A stretch of 61,848 nucleotides of DNA from Acinetobacter johnsonii CIP 64.6 (GTDB lineage Bacteria > Pseudomonadota > Gammaproteobacteria > Pseudomonadales > Moraxellaceae). The notes below the pieces were generated by a model. It searched no databases and had not been told where the DNA came from. It saw only the letters and a list, made by a program, of their open reading frames with translations. The stretch is from positions 22,066 through 83,913 of the forward strand of contig NZ_KB849236.1 of assembly GCF_000368045.1 (NCBI RefSeq). The letters are read 5' to 3'. Positions within the stretch are counted from its first letter, which is position 1, and each line of letters begins with the position of its first letter. This document shows, piece after piece, positions 52,399 to 61,486 of this stretch. A program made the translations under genes and the position numbers.

Positions 52399-52785
52399 AT
52401 GACACGTGATTATGAATTATATCCAGATGATGATAACGGAAATGTACTTTGGCAAATGGCTGAGGATGGCGACGACCTATCTGAACCGCATGAAATAGAA
52501 TATTCGATTGCCTTTCAAGAGCAGTCACAAGCAGAAAAGTGTGCGTTGTATTTATTACAAGAAGAGCAAAAAATCACTTTGTTTGTCGATGAAGAAAGCG
52601 ACGTATCTGAGTGGATTATTACCATCTATGTGTATATGGAACCTGAGTATTCAGACATTGTTGACTTAGAACAATGGTTTACTAAAATTGCAGAACAGTT
52701 TGGTGGTGAATATGACGGCTGGGGCTGTATGGCCTATGTCTATGACGACGAAGATGATGAGGACTATGAGCAAGGTCAAGCCTAA
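52399..52785 (+). CDS. RraB-like ribonuclease E regulator
   Basis: The product is 128 residues and very acidic. The opening YELYPDDDNGNVLWQMAEDG is the RraB signature. The C-terminal YDGWGCMAYVYDDEDDEDYE is also characteristic. RraB binds the C-terminal scaffold of RNase E and changes mRNA decay. Whether this Moraxellaceae homologue does the same is inferred from the family. A terminator follows 16 bases later. Confidence 0.85.
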   Translation: MTRDYELYPDDDNGNVLWQMAEDGDDLSEPHEIEYSIAFQEQSQAEKCALYLLQEEQKITLFVDEESDVSEWIITIYVYMEPEYSDIVDLEQWFTKIAEQFGGEYDGWGCMAYVYDDEDDEDYEQGQA

Positions 52786-52800
52786 GAAATGGTCAAAGTT

Positions 52801-52828
52801 AAAGCATGTTGAAAAACATGCTTTTTTT
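52801..52828 (+). terminator. Rho-independent terminator
   Basis: AAAGCATGTTGAAAAACATGCTTTTTTT, an 8-9 base stem and T run after the RraB-like gene. Confidence 0.9.
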
Positions 52829-52956
52829 GTTGGTGGGTAGAAAAAGACAGCAGGCCACGTTTGGCTATTTAAAAAAAAGATGCACAAAAAAAATACAGTA
52901 TGTGGGTTTGAGCGTTTTAAAATAAATCTGAATATTTGAAAAGAACGAGAAAAATC

Positions 52957-53403
52957 ATGTCAAATAGCGTCCAATTACACCGCGTATTTAGTGCGCCCGT
53001 CGAGCGTGTCTATCGTGCTTTTACCACCGCAGATGCTTTAGTGAAGTGGATGGCACCACACGGTTTTACCGCACATGTAGATCAGTTTGATTTGCGAGAA
53101 GGTGGTCAATATCGCATGTTCTTTACCAACTTCAGTACAGGCATGCAGCATTCATTTCATGGCACTTATCATGAAATTGTTGAAAACTGTTTATTACGCT
53201 ATACCGATGAGTTCGATGTACCTGAACTAGCAGGAAAAATTGAAGTGCGTGTTGAGTTTAAAGAAGTATCTGTCGGTACAGAGGTTCATATTACGCAGTC
53301 TGGTTTACCCGATGTGATTCCTGTCGATGGCTGTTATCTGGGCTGGCAAGAGTCATTGCAACTCTTGGCTTTTTTAGTGAATCCAGACATTCCCGATGAA
53401 TAG
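52957..53403 (+). CDS. SRPBCC/AHSA1 family protein
   Basis: The product is about 148 residues. The START-like fold is shown by the opening VQLHRVFSAPVERVYRAFT, WMAPHGFTAHVDQFDLREGG, and the closing QESLQLLAFLVNP helix, typical of the AHSA1 (activator of Hsp90 ATPase-like) group. It has a hydrophobic ligand cavity, but no known ligand. The ATG at 52957 is preferred. The DUF488 gene follows after 58 bases with a strong ribosome-binding site, so the two may share a transcript. Confidence 0.85.
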   Translation: MSNSVQLHRVFSAPVERVYRAFTTADALVKWMAPHGFTAHVDQFDLREGGQYRMFFTNFSTGMQHSFHGTYHEIVENCLLRYTDEFDVPELAGKIEVRVEFKEVSVGTEVHITQSGLPDVIPVDGCYLGWQESLQLLAFLVNPDIPDE

Positions 53404-53461
53404 TGCATTGTCATCGTTGAACAATAGAATAAGTTGCATAAAAGAATAAAAGGAGTTTTGC

Positions 53462-53812
53462 ATGCCAATACGCATGAAGCGGATTTATGCGCCTATTGAG
53501 GCCGAGGATGGTAAACGGGTTTTGGTCGATCGGTTGTGGCCACGAGGGGTATCAAAACTTGAGGCCAAAATAGATGAATGGCCAAAAATTCTCACGCCAT
53601 CCAATGAACTACGGAAATGGTATCACCAAGACATGGTGGCACACTGGGATGAGTTTAAAGTCCGTTATATGAAAGAACTGGCAGCACATCCCACCGAGTT
53701 GAATGATTTGCGCCAATTGGCAGTGCGTGAGCAGATCACGTTACTCACCGCAGCCAAAGAAGAACAGCATAACCATGTGGTGATTTTGAAGCAGTGCTTG
53801 GAACAAAAATAA
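53462..53812 (+). CDS. DUF488 (YeaO-like) family protein
   Basis: The product is 116 residues. VLVDRLWPRGVSKLEAKIDEW and SNELRKWYHQDMVAHWDEF are the unmistakable family motifs, with conserved Arg, Trp and His residues. It is a soluble protein of unknown function, often near stress or nucleotide genes. An AAGGAG site lies 7 bases before the ATG. Confidence 0.9.
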   Translation: MPIRMKRIYAPIEAEDGKRVLVDRLWPRGVSKLEAKIDEWPKILTPSNELRKWYHQDMVAHWDEFKVRYMKELAAHPTELNDLRQLAVREQITLLTAAKEEQHNHVVILKQCLEQK

Positions 53813-53991
53813 GAGTTGAGCTGATGCTAATACAGGGAAAATTTATATTTTCCTAGGCTTTATTTTATTCATCCCATGACAATACTAAAGCCTTAAAATA
53901 AATATGTGATTCGCATCGTTTTCATCTGAAAAATGCTATATTGGCGCTTTGAGCAATGTGAATTGCTTATTTTTTTATTTTTGAGGTTTTT

Positions 53992-54330
53992 ATGTCTTTA
54001 CCCAACTGCCCAAAATGCCAGTCCGAATATACCTATGAAGATGGTGACTTGCTGATCTGTCCTGAATGTTCAAACGAATGGAAAGAGGGAGAAGCAACAG
54101 AAGAAGTGGTAGCAATCAAAGATGCCAACGGCAACTTACTTGCTGATGGTGACACGGTAACGGTGATTAAAGATTTAAAAATTAAAGGTTCGTCATCGGT
54201 GGTGAAAGTCGGAACCAAAGTGAAAAATATTCGTTTATTGCCAGATGCCGCAGATGGTCATGACATTGACTGTAAGATCGACGGTGTCGGTGCGATGAAA
54301 CTAAAGTCTGAGTATGTGAAAAAAGCCTAA
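53992..54330 (+). CDS. YjdM (PhnA-like) zinc-ribbon protein
   Basis: The product is 112 residues. The N-terminal zinc ribbon has C6-x2-C9 (CPKC) and C23-x2-C26 (CPEC). The PhnA C-terminal domain follows (VVAIKDANGNLLADGDTVTV ... DGVGAMKLKSEYVKK). Despite the old phnA name, it is not tied to phosphonate breakdown here; no phn genes are adjacent. It ends at a terminator. Confidence 0.92.
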   Translation: MSLPNCPKCQSEYTYEDGDLLICPECSNEWKEGEATEEVVAIKDANGNLLADGDTVTVIKDLKIKGSSSVVKVGTKVKNIRLLPDAADGHDIDCKIDGVGAMKLKSEYVKKA

Positions 54331-54356
54331 TCCGCTGAGTTTGCAGTTCGAGATTA

Positions 54357-54390
54357 AAACGGAGTCAATTAGACTCCGTTTTTGTTTTTT
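54357..54390 (+). terminator. Rho-independent terminator
   Basis: AAAACGGAGTCAATTAGACTCCGTTTTT, a hairpin plus T run after yjdM. Confidence 0.92.
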
Positions 54391-54469
54391 AGCCATTTTG
54401 AAAAGATATTAAGCGTTGAAACACCAGCACAGCATGCTATAAAGATAAAAACCTGTTGAAGAATACGCT

Positions 54470-54835
54470 ATGCCACATATCCACCTTGAATATTCAGACA
54501 ATATCGACACCCTTGAAGTTAAGCCGATGTTATTGGCGTTAAACCAAGCTTTGCTAGATGGTCAGTTTGTACAATCGGGCAATGACATCAAAAGTCGTGC
54601 CATTCGACAGTCCGATTTTGTGATTGGGGTAGAAGGCGATGCGCAGGCTTATTTGCATGCTAAAGTGTCTTTATTAAGTGGACGAGATGAAGTCACTAAG
54701 TGTGCCATTTCGAGCAAATTACTTAAAACATTGCAGCAAAACTTTACCGCTCCTCAGGATTTAACGGTACAAATTTGTGTAGAAATTATTGAAATGCCAA
54801 AAAGCAGTTATAGCAAATTGGTATTAAAAGCATAA
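54470..54835 (+). CDS. 5-carboxymethyl-2-hydroxymuconate isomerase family protein
   Basis: The product is 121 residues. The N-terminal PHIHLEYSDNI gives Pro2 as the catalytic base after Met removal, as in the tautomerase superfamily. RQSDFVIG and LLSGRDEVTKCAIS are the family's conserved stretches. In homoprotocatechuate degradation this enzyme isomerises CHM, but no hpa genes are near, so it may act on another keto/enol substrate. It is followed by an 11-base inverted repeat. Confidence 0.87.
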   Translation: MPHIHLEYSDNIDTLEVKPMLLALNQALLDGQFVQSGNDIKSRAIRQSDFVIGVEGDAQAYLHAKVSLLSGRDEVTKCAISSKLLKTLQQNFTAPQDLTVQICVEIIEMPKSSYSKLVLKA

Positions 54836-54850
54836 AATTATGAAGAGTGC

Positions 54851-54895
54851 CAAACCGTTTATTGGGCCGAGCTAGTGTGTCATTTAAACGGTTTG
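54851..54895. repeat. 11-base perfect inverted repeat
   Basis: CAAACCGTTTA at 54851-54861 is mirrored by TAAACGGTTTG at 54885-54895. It lies 16 bases after the isomerase stop and has no T run, so it may be a factor-dependent terminator or mRNA-stabilising stem. Confidence 0.6.
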
Positions 54896-55068
54896 AGGCT
54901 GTCATGCGTTATTCATATAGCGCTGTTATTTTAAAAAAATAAAATCTGGGCTGGTAGTAAATGCACTTTTTTTTATAAAAGAAGTCATTTATATTTTATG
55001 AAATTGGATGATTTTTTATTCGGTTTTGGTGGATTTACAATCACTTTAAAATAACAATAGGTGAGCTT

Positions 55069-55404
55069 ATGTCAGGATGGTACGAAGTAAGTCAGGCAAA
55101 TGATGGCCAATATCGCTTTGTTTTAAAAGCGGGAAATGGTGAGGTCATTTTGACCAGTGAACTGTATAAAGCAAAAGCGTCAGCACATAATGGAATTGAG
55201 TCGGTGCAAAAAAACAGCCCCGATGATACGCGTTATGAACGCTTGGAAGCCAAAAATGGTAAACCTTATTTTAACTTAAAGGCTGCCAATCATCAGATTA
55301 TTGGTACCAGTCAGTTTTATGCCAGTGAGCAATCCCGAGACAAAGGCATTGAATCGGTCAAAAACAATGGTTCAAGTACCACGATTAAGGATTTGACGAC
55401 TTAA
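55069..55404 (+). CDS. YegP-type DUF1508 protein with two repeats
   Basis: The product is 111 residues and consists of two tandem DUF1508 units. The first is YRFVLKAGNGEVILTSELY...GIESVQKN and the second is YFNLKAANHQIIGTSQFY...GIESVKNN. The unit is a small beta-sheet fold of unknown function, common in proteobacteria. A GGTGAG site precedes the ATG at 55069, and a terminator lies 43 bases downstream. Confidence 0.92.
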   Translation: MSGWYEVSQANDGQYRFVLKAGNGEVILTSELYKAKASAHNGIESVQKNSPDDTRYERLEAKNGKPYFNLKAANHQIIGTSQFYASEQSRDKGIESVKNNGSSTTIKDLTT

Positions 55405-55446
55405 GATCAGATTACATATTTTGCTTGTTTTAAGAATTAAAGAAAA

Positions 55447-55482
55447 CCGCGTGTTTGCTATGGATGGCGCACGCGTTTTTTT
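55447..55482 (+). terminator. Rho-independent terminator
   Basis: CGCGTG at 55448-55453 pairs with CACGCG at 55470-55475, followed by seven T. The loop is 16 bases. Confidence 0.75.
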
Positions 55483-55514
55483 ATGCGGTTTGATTTGTAG
55501 TGTGGGAGTGCGAT

Positions 55515-55961
55515 GTGGATTTTCGATTAGTTGGAGATGAGCATGCAGGGCATGAAATTATCTTCAAACTCAAACAATGGGATGATGCCATTTGTAAAAT
55601 GGATGTACAAAATATCATTCGTCTTTGTCAGAGTGATGTCAGCTTGTTTGATATTGGGTTTGAGCTGCAAGGTGTGCAAGCCTATCAAGAATTGTGGAGA
55701 CGATATGCCCCATTTTTTCAGGGGGAAATCAAAGTGTTTAGGCGTAACATCAATATTTTTAGTCGTGACGGTTTAGCTTTTTTACATTGTTATTCTAAAT
55801 TGGATCATGCCAGTGGTGTTGCAACTCCAGAGATTCCTTGGTGCAGAATCACCCTATGTTTTCAAAAAACGGCAGGTGAGTGGTTGGTTGCCCATCAGCA
55901 TATTTCGGTGCCTGTGGACTTTGAAACTAAAATGTCAAAGCCGATTTATTTTCCAGACTGA
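55515..55961 (+). CDS. NTF2/SnoaL-like fold protein
   Basis: The product is about 148 residues from a GTG at 55515, preceded by GGGAG with a six-base spacer. An in-frame GTG at 55500 is the alternative. The pattern of an N-terminal helix (KLKQWDDAICKMDVQNIIRL), LFDIGFELQGVQAYQELWRRYAPFF and closing strands (ITLCFQKTAGEWLVAHQHIS) is that of the ketosteroid isomerase-like SnoaL_3 group. The ligand or reaction is unknown. Confidence 0.8.
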   Translation: MDFRLVGDEHAGHEIIFKLKQWDDAICKMDVQNIIRLCQSDVSLFDIGFELQGVQAYQELWRRYAPFFQGEIKVFRRNINIFSRDGLAFLHCYSKLDHASGVATPEIPWCRITLCFQKTAGEWLVAHQHISVPVDFETKMSKPIYFPD

Positions 55962-56059
55962 GTTCGACTAAAGCTTTGGCTTGGGTACAGATCGAGCCAC
56001 CTCAGTTTTAGTGAGTTATGTTTGAATGACAACATGAACAACTTAAGAATAAGGTATAT

Positions 56060-56464
56060 ATGGCATTTCAAGACTTTTACCGACTGAGTTCTCATGCGGT
56101 GCTAACCAATGATGCAGGACAGGTTTTATTACTGAAAGCCAATTATGCCGATCAGGCTTGGGGGCTGCCCGGTGGAGCCTTGGATATGGGAGAAACCATT
56201 CATCAGGCTTTGCAGCGTGAGTGCCAAGAAGAACTCGGTTGTCAGGTTCAGATAGAGTATTTGTCGGGTGTGTATTTTCATTCGGCAGTGACCTCACATG
56301 CATTTATTTTTAGATGTCATTTGGCTGCATCGACCGAGATTAAGCTGAGCGATGAACATACGGCCTATGCATGGTTTGATTTAGATCAACTGTCTAAAGT
56401 GCAACGGATTCGTGTTGAAGACTGTTTAAATTATACAGGTACGGTACAGAGCCGAAGTTTTTAA
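56060..56464 (+). CDS. Nudix hydrolase
   Basis: The product is 134 residues. The Nudix box G-x5-E-x7-R-E-U-x-E-E-x-G-U is complete at about residues 39-61, starting GALDMGETIHQALQRECQEE. It hydrolyses a nucleoside diphosphate linked to another group, with Mg2+. The substrate is not readable; the short length suits housecleaning of oxidised nucleotides or NDP-sugars. It is 39 bases upstream of the DUF1176 gene. Confidence 0.93.
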   Translation: MAFQDFYRLSSHAVLTNDAGQVLLLKANYADQAWGLPGGALDMGETIHQALQRECQEELGCQVQIEYLSGVYFHSAVTSHAFIFRCHLAASTEIKLSDEHTAYAWFDLDQLSKVQRIRVEDCLNYTGTVQSRSF

Positions 56465-56503
56465 GCACAGGGTTAATATTCCACGCAAGCGGAGTGAAGT
56501 CAT

Positions 56504-57559
56504 ATGTTGAATAAAGCGTTAGGAACGCTAAGCCATTCACTCTTGGGCGCTGTTTTGATCAGCACCTTATGTCAACTGGCTTATGCAGATACGGGGAGTT
56601 ACTTTATACATAAAGACTGGGAACTTGCCTGTGATAATACGGGCATGTGCCGTGCGGTGGGATATCAAAGTGATGCTCAGTTTGGTCATCCAGTTTCATT
56701 ACTGATTTCTCGTCCTGCAGGTGCAGGCAGCGCGGTGCTCACCCAAGTTCAAGTGGCTGAGGAGTTTACGCAGGATACTGAAGCCAGTTTAAATGTAGGA
56801 GGAACATCTCTGGGGAGCCTGACCATCGATGCCAAGAAAAGTACTGCGAAACTGTCCAGTGCTCAAAGTGCGCAGTTGCTAAAAGCTTTGGTGGGTGCGG
56901 AAGATATTCGTCTCACGACCCAAGCACAGCAATGGCAAATTTCAACCGCAGGGGCAAATGCTGTTTTGCTCAAAATGGATGATATACAAAAGCGGGTAAA
57001 TACACCGAATGCCATCTATCAAAAAGGCAATCAGTCTGAGCAAAATGTTTTACAACCCAAAGCCATCACTAAAATTGGCATCACGGGATATCGCCCTGCG
57101 GTTGCCAGCCACTTTGCCGTGGACAGTAAAAATGCCAATCAACTCTTTAAAAAGCTAAAAGCAACAACAGATGAACAAGACTGTCCAAATCTCTATGAGG
57201 CACGGTTTTTTGAGGAAGATCGGGTTTCAGTCTATCCGCTGAATGCAGAGCAAGTGGTGGTACAAGTGCCATGTTGGCGTGGAGCGTACAATGAAGGTCT
57301 AGGCTACTGGGTCATGGACAAAGCATTGCAAAAGATTCAGCAGCAAGTCACCACATCAGGCTCAAGTTTTAGTGAGGCGCAAATTTTCTCAGAGCAAAAA
57401 GGTCGGGGTATTGCTGACTGTGGTATTCGTTCCGAGTGGGCTTGGAATGGAAAGGCTTTTGTCCTCAGTTATCAGGCACAATCGCAGCAATGTAAAGGCT
57501 TTGCAGGTGGTGCGTGGAACTTACCCACTTTTGTCGCGATCGTTGCGCGAACGGATTAA
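56504..57559 (+). CDS. DUF1176 periplasmic protein
   Basis: The product is 351 residues with a signal peptide ending near LCQLAYA. The opening of the mature protein FIHKDWELACDNTGMCRAVGYQ is the DUF1176 hallmark. Several conserved cysteines, such as those in CDNTGMC and later in DCPNLYE, VPCW and DCGIRSEWAW, probably form disulfides. The function is unknown. Its stop overlaps that of the convergent dusC gene by bases 57556-57559. Confidence 0.87.
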   Translation: MLNKALGTLSHSLLGAVLISTLCQLAYADTGSYFIHKDWELACDNTGMCRAVGYQSDAQFGHPVSLLISRPAGAGSAVLTQVQVAEEFTQDTEASLNVGGTSLGSLTIDAKKSTAKLSSAQSAQLLKALVGAEDIRLTTQAQQWQISTAGANAVLLKMDDIQKRVNTPNAIYQKGNQSEQNVLQPKAITKIGITGYRPAVASHFAVDSKNANQLFKKLKATTDEQDCPNLYEARFFEEDRVSVYPLNAEQVVVQVPCWRGAYNEGLGYWVMDKALQKIQQQVTTSGSSFSEAQIFSEQKGRGIADCGIRSEWAWNGKAFVLSYQAQSQQCKGFAGGAWNLPTFVAIVARTD

Positions 57560-58491
57560 GTCGCGCTTGCATTTAGTTTAAGAATAATGTCATCCAGCGG
57601 CTTGATACGTTTGACTTCATCCCAGAGGGCTTTGGCTTCAGGATAGTGTTTAGACATCATGCCCAACCATTGCTTATAACGTCCGACCATATTCATTTCT
57701 TTTTTATAGCCGCCGTTTAAAAAACGGATTTGTAAGGTCAGTAGCTCATTCCATGTCAGCAGAGGCGTATCGATATTTTGACGAATACATTGGGTCAAAT
57801 CGGGGGTTGTCACGGCACCACGTCCAATCATCAAATCTTCACAACCAGACTCTAAGCGACACTGTTTCGCGTCAGCATTGTTCCAAATTTCACCATTGGC
57901 AATCACATTGATCTTTAAAGCTTCACGAATCGGGCGGAGCTGATCCCAAAAAGCGGGTGGGGTATAACCATCGACTTTGGTACGTGCATGCACGGTAACC
58001 CATGCTGCACCTGCGTCTTCAATGGCATGAGCATTGTCCAACATAAAATGTCGGTCCATATAACCTAAACGCATTTTCGCAGAAACAGGAATGTGTGCAG
58101 GAACCGCATCACGTACTGCTTTGACCAGTTCATGTACCACTTCTGGCTCATCTAAAAGCACCGAGCCACCACGGTGACGGTTCACGGTTTTGGCTGGACA
58201 TCCAAAATTCATATCAATGGCGGGTGCACCGAGTTTCACAGCACGGATGGCATTGGCAGCCAGCATTTCAGGGTCATTACCTAAAAATTGAACATGCACA
58301 GGTGTTCCCGCTGCCGTTTTTCCGTTATGCAGTAATTCAGGGCAATACTGATGAAAAATATGATCGGGTAACACTGAATTGGTCACACGGATAAACTCGG
58401 TCACACACCAGTCGAAGCTACCTACAGACGTGAGCACATCACGCATGATGGGGTCGGTTAAGCCTTCCATTGGTGCAAGAATGAGTTTCAC
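57556..58491 (-). CDS. dusC: tRNA-dihydrouridine(16) synthase DusC
   Basis: The product is about 311 residues from a GTG at 58491 (KLILAPMEGLTDPIMRD). An in-frame ATG at 58533 would add a 14-residue extension without family character. The catalytic cysteine is C98 in NFGCPAKTVNRHRGG. FMN-binding features include KMRLGY, VHARTKVDGY and MIGRGAV. It reduces U16 in tRNA to dihydrouridine with NADPH. A decayed copy of its first ~100 bases lies at 60410-60505, beyond the ABC-F gene. Confidence 0.92.
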   Translation of the reverse strand: MKLILAPMEGLTDPIMRDVLTSVGSFDWCVTEFIRVTNSVLPDHIFHQYCPELLHNGKTAAGTPVHVQFLGNDPEMLAANAIRAVKLGAPAIDMNFGCPAKTVNRHRGGSVLLDEPEVVHELVKAVRDAVPAHIPVSAKMRLGYMDRHFMLDNAHAIEDAGAAWVTVHARTKVDGYTPPAFWDQLRPIREALKINVIANGEIWNNADAKQCRLESGCEDLMIGRGAVTTPDLTQCIRQNIDTPLLTWNELLTLQIRFLNGGYKKEMNMVGRYKQWLGMMSKHYPEAKALWDEVKRIKPLDDIILKLNASAT

Positions 58492-58553
58492 AGCGGTGTC
58501 ACCAGTCAAATAGAAAAACGGTGTTATACGCAAATCCGATCACGCTGTCTAGT

Positions 58554-60140
58554 CTAATGCGTTTGGGTTAAATCGAAATAGTTTTGAATCTGTGTCTCCT
58601 CGACAAAGGCGTCATCATGTGAAACTAAAATAACCGCCCCTGTAAAGTCGCGAATAGCCTGTGCCAACAGTTGTCTTGAGTCGATGTCGAGATGATTTTC
58701 GGGTTCATCCAGTAGCAGTAAGTCCACAGGCTTTGCTGCGAGACTGATGCACAGTAAAGCAACTTTGAGTTGTTCACCGCCACTGAGTAGTGAGATGGGA
58801 AGCAGAGCTTTATCTCGACGAATTCGAAGTTGCCCCAATTGATTCCGACACTCCTCATCGGACAAAGACGGATTCAATAATTGTAAATTGTGTACAGCAT
58901 TCAGTTCTGGATTCAGTAGGCTAAAGTTTTGATCTAAATATAACGATGCCCCTCGCTTGAAAATATATCCCGATTGAACATGACTATGATTTTGAATGGC
59001 ACGAAGTAAGGTCGACTTACCTGAACCATTTTGGCCGCGCAGTTGGATTTTTTCTCCGCTATGTAAGGCAAAAGAAATAGGGGAGATAGAGAGTGCTGCT
59101 AAAACCACTTCTTTTAAACGAAGAATTTCACCAGTTTGTTTAGGTTGAAAATGGAAATCAAACTTTTGTGACTTAATCTGTTCTAGTTGCTGCTGTTTGT
59201 TTTTGAGCTCATCTTGCGCTTGTTCCTTTTGGCGAAGTTGTTGCTGCGCGACTCCCGATAAGGTTTGACTCGCACGTTCTTTTTTAAAGTCGAGTAGGAT
59301 TTTGGCTTGAGAACCAGAACTTCGTAATTTCTGCCCAGACTTTTGCCTTTTCTGAGCTTTCATGCGCTGCTCATGCTGTTGGACTTGTAATTGTTTTAGT
59401 TCGCGTTTCTCTTGCGAGATATTGTGTTGTAGTGCCTGCTGGTGTTGCTCTGTGTGTGACTGATACTCGGCATAGTTGCAACGGAAGTGTTTCAAGCCAA
59501 AATCATTTAAAACATAGGTATTGGAGATTTGATTTAACAAGGTGCGGTCATGGCTAATCACTAAACAGCCAGCAGGATGTTGAAGGATTTTTTGACTTAA
59601 CCATGCACGACTTACATGGTCTAAGTGATTACTGGGCTCATCAAGAAGTAAATAATGCTCAGTTTGGAAAAATAGGCGGCACAGTGCCAGTTTGGTTTTC
59701 TGACCTTCACTCAGTTGAGAAACCGAGCTAGATAGATCTGTAGGTAAGTTTGCACTTTCTAGCAATTTCAACCATTCAGTGGGTTGATGCCATGCGTGTT
59801 CAACACGATCATAGTCCTCAAAGCTCGCGGTAGATTGCTCAATACGCTGAAAACTGGCATAGAGGTCTGAAACGTCAAGCGCCTCGGCAAGTGTGCAGTT
59901 ACTTAAACGTTCAAGCTGACTTAAGTAAGCAAATGGCATCTGCCAAATCACTTCGCCACTCGCATAATTGGGTCTGTGCGCTTGAGTGAGTAGGGACATT
60001 AATACTGATTTACCTTGACCATTGCGTCCGATCAGCGCTGAACATTGGGCAGCGGGCAATTCAAAGTTTAAATGCTGAAAAAGTGGTTCATGAGCAAATT
60101 GAACGCCGAAATTTTTTACAGTACAGGCCTGTTGGGTCAT
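58554..60140 (-). CDS. ABC-F family ATPase
   Basis: The product is about 528 residues with no membrane segments. It has two ATP-binding cassettes: the first Walker A is IGRNGQGKS (37-45) with signature LSEGQKTKLAL, the second is RGQNGSGKST with signature LSGGEQLKVAL. Walker B motifs are LLLDEPSNHLD and LLLLDEPENHLD. A long basic, glutamine-rich linker separates them. ABC-F proteins act on the ribosome, in translation or in protection from antibiotics; which applies here is not clear. The ATG at 60140 has AAGGAG 8 bases upstream. It lies 62 bases upstream of dusC on the same strand and may be co-transcribed. Confidence 0.9.
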   Translation of the reverse strand: MTQQACTVKNFGVQFAHEPLFQHLNFELPAAQCSALIGRNGQGKSVLMSLLTQAHRPNYASGEVIWQMPFAYLSQLERLSNCTLAEALDVSDLYASFQRIEQSTASFEDYDRVEHAWHQPTEWLKLLESANLPTDLSSSVSQLSEGQKTKLALCRLFFQTEHYLLLDEPSNHLDHVSRAWLSQKILQHPAGCLVISHDRTLLNQISNTYVLNDFGLKHFRCNYAEYQSHTEQHQQALQHNISQEKRELKQLQVQQHEQRMKAQKRQKSGQKLRSSGSQAKILLDFKKERASQTLSGVAQQQLRQKEQAQDELKNKQQQLEQIKSQKFDFHFQPKQTGEILRLKEVVLAALSISPISFALHSGEKIQLRGQNGSGKSTLLRAIQNHSHVQSGYIFKRGASLYLDQNFSLLNPELNAVHNLQLLNPSLSDEECRNQLGQLRIRRDKALLPISLLSGGEQLKVALLCISLAAKPVDLLLLDEPENHLDIDSRQLLAQAIRDFTGAVILVSHDDAFVEETQIQNYFDLTQTH

Positions 60141-60409
60141 TGAAGACTCCTTTATACAGGACATACAAAATAAATTTTTATAGAGATATAGAGTAGTAAA
60201 ATAAGTTTATTTTGCACGTCAGAAAACAAATAAATTAGATTTGACGGAAAATAAGACTTACTTCATTGGCGTTACTCTAAATTGGAAGAAGGGGGGTAAA
60301 TATTTAGCCATTATAACGGATGGATAAAAAATGATCCATTTTATTATCTTTCTTACGTACTTAAGATTTATCAATCAATGCTATAGGTTAGGGAACTTCA
60401 GCATACACG

Positions 60410-60505
60410 AGTCGAAGCTTCCTGTAGGTGTGAGTACAACCCGCACGATTGGGTTATTTAGGCTTTTAGGAGTGCAAAGTTGAGGCTCACAGTGGCGTTA
60501 TACGT
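60410..60505 (-). pseudogene. Decayed duplicate of the dusC 5' end
   Basis: AGTCGAAGCTTCCTGTAGGT at 60410-60429 and the following GTGAGTACA, CGCACGATTGGG and CAGTGGCGTTATACG match in order and spacing the start of dusC (58411 to 58531), with many substitutions and small deletions. It is not translatable. It lies in the otherwise gene-free 60141-60679 stretch upstream of the ABC-F gene. This suggests an old duplication of the dusC end, or insertion of the ABC-F gene next to it. Confidence 0.7.
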
Positions 60506-60679
60506 TTTTAGTGGAGCTGCCTTTGGAAAGGCTGTAGAGTGATATAGCTTTGAATATTTAGAGTTCGTATAAGAGATTGATGTTAAATCACTGCTTGTAT
60601 TCTTAATGAGACACGGAGTGTAGGCTCTTTTTCTTTTGAGTAGATAATAAAATTAAATAATGATAGTGAGGGGACTGCA

Positions 60680-61060
60680 ATGGATGTTTTAACACGTTTT
60701 ATTATTGAAATTAGTATTGCATTACTGGTGAGTAGCGCTACTACTTTTGTGATTACAACTGTTTTAAAAAACTTATTGATTGATTTATGTGGAGATGTAG
60801 TTCGTGCAACCTTCTGGTCGCGATTTAGCCTCCTTATGTTGTTCTTAACACCACTTATGTTTGTAATATTTTTTGGAATGTCATTTGACTCTGCGGCTAC
60901 TGATCATCTTGTTGTGAAACGAGCTTTGGGCTTGAGTCTGCTTGGTGTGTTTTGTGCAGTGATGGGTATGGCATTTCAAATTTCACAATTTATTTCTAGT
61001 AAGAATGCTTTAGCTTCAAGAGAAGAATCTATTAAAGAAAATGAATTACCAGAGAATTGA
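60680..61060 (+). CDS. Hypothetical membrane protein, 126 residues
   Basis: The family is not recognised. Three hydrophobic segments are visible (about residues 9-27, 47-68 and 83-106), followed by a short charged tail. A GGGGA site lies 7 bases before the ATG. The base composition is AT-rich. It lies 58 bases from the IS tip at 61119, so its downstream context may have been altered by the insertion. Confidence 0.65.
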   Translation: MDVLTRFIIEISIALLVSSATTFVITTVLKNLLIDLCGDVVRATFWSRFSLLMLFLTPLMFVIFFGMSFDSAATDHLVVKRALGLSLLGVFCAVMGMAFQISQFISSKNALASREESIKENELPEN

Positions 61061-61168
61061 TTTGAATTTCAACTGGATAAAAAGACAAGCTTCTTTTTTA
61101 TGGATGGGTTTTAAATTATGAACCGTACCGGGTTTGTCGGAGAGTCAATATTCTGAGAGACTATCCCG

Positions 61169-61486
61169 ATGACAAAATTAAAATATACCCCTGAAATCAG
61201 AGAAAGATCGGTTCAATTATTGATTGAATCTGAAAAAGATTATCCTTCTACTTGGGCTGCAATCACAGCAATTGCGCCTAAGATTGGTTGTACTCCTGAA
61301 ACACTACGTGTTTGGTATCAAAAGCATTTAGATCAACAAAATCCTGTTAAAGTACAGCAGATATCTGACCAAGAACGAATGAAGCAAATGGAACGCGAAA
61401 ATAAAGAACTGAAACGTGCCAATGAAATTCTACGTAAAGCAGCCGCTTTTTTCGCCCAGGCGGAGCTCGACCGCCCACACAAATAA
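61169..61486 (+). CDS. IS3-family transposase OrfA
   Basis: The product is 105 residues. The N-terminal helix-turn-helix (YTPEIRERSVQLLIESEKDY ... TPETLRVWYQKHL) and a coiled-coil segment (RMKQMERENKELKRANEILRK) are typical of the IS3 subgroup. T TTT TTC at 61447-61453 is in phase for a -1 frameshift, and the -1 frame is open from there into OrfB. Its TAA overlaps the OrfB ATG (TAATG). Confidence 0.95.
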   Translation: MTKLKYTPEIRERSVQLLIESEKDYPSTWAAITAIAPKIGCTPETLRVWYQKHLDQQNPVKVQQISDQERMKQMERENKELKRANEILRKAAAFFAQAELDRPHK

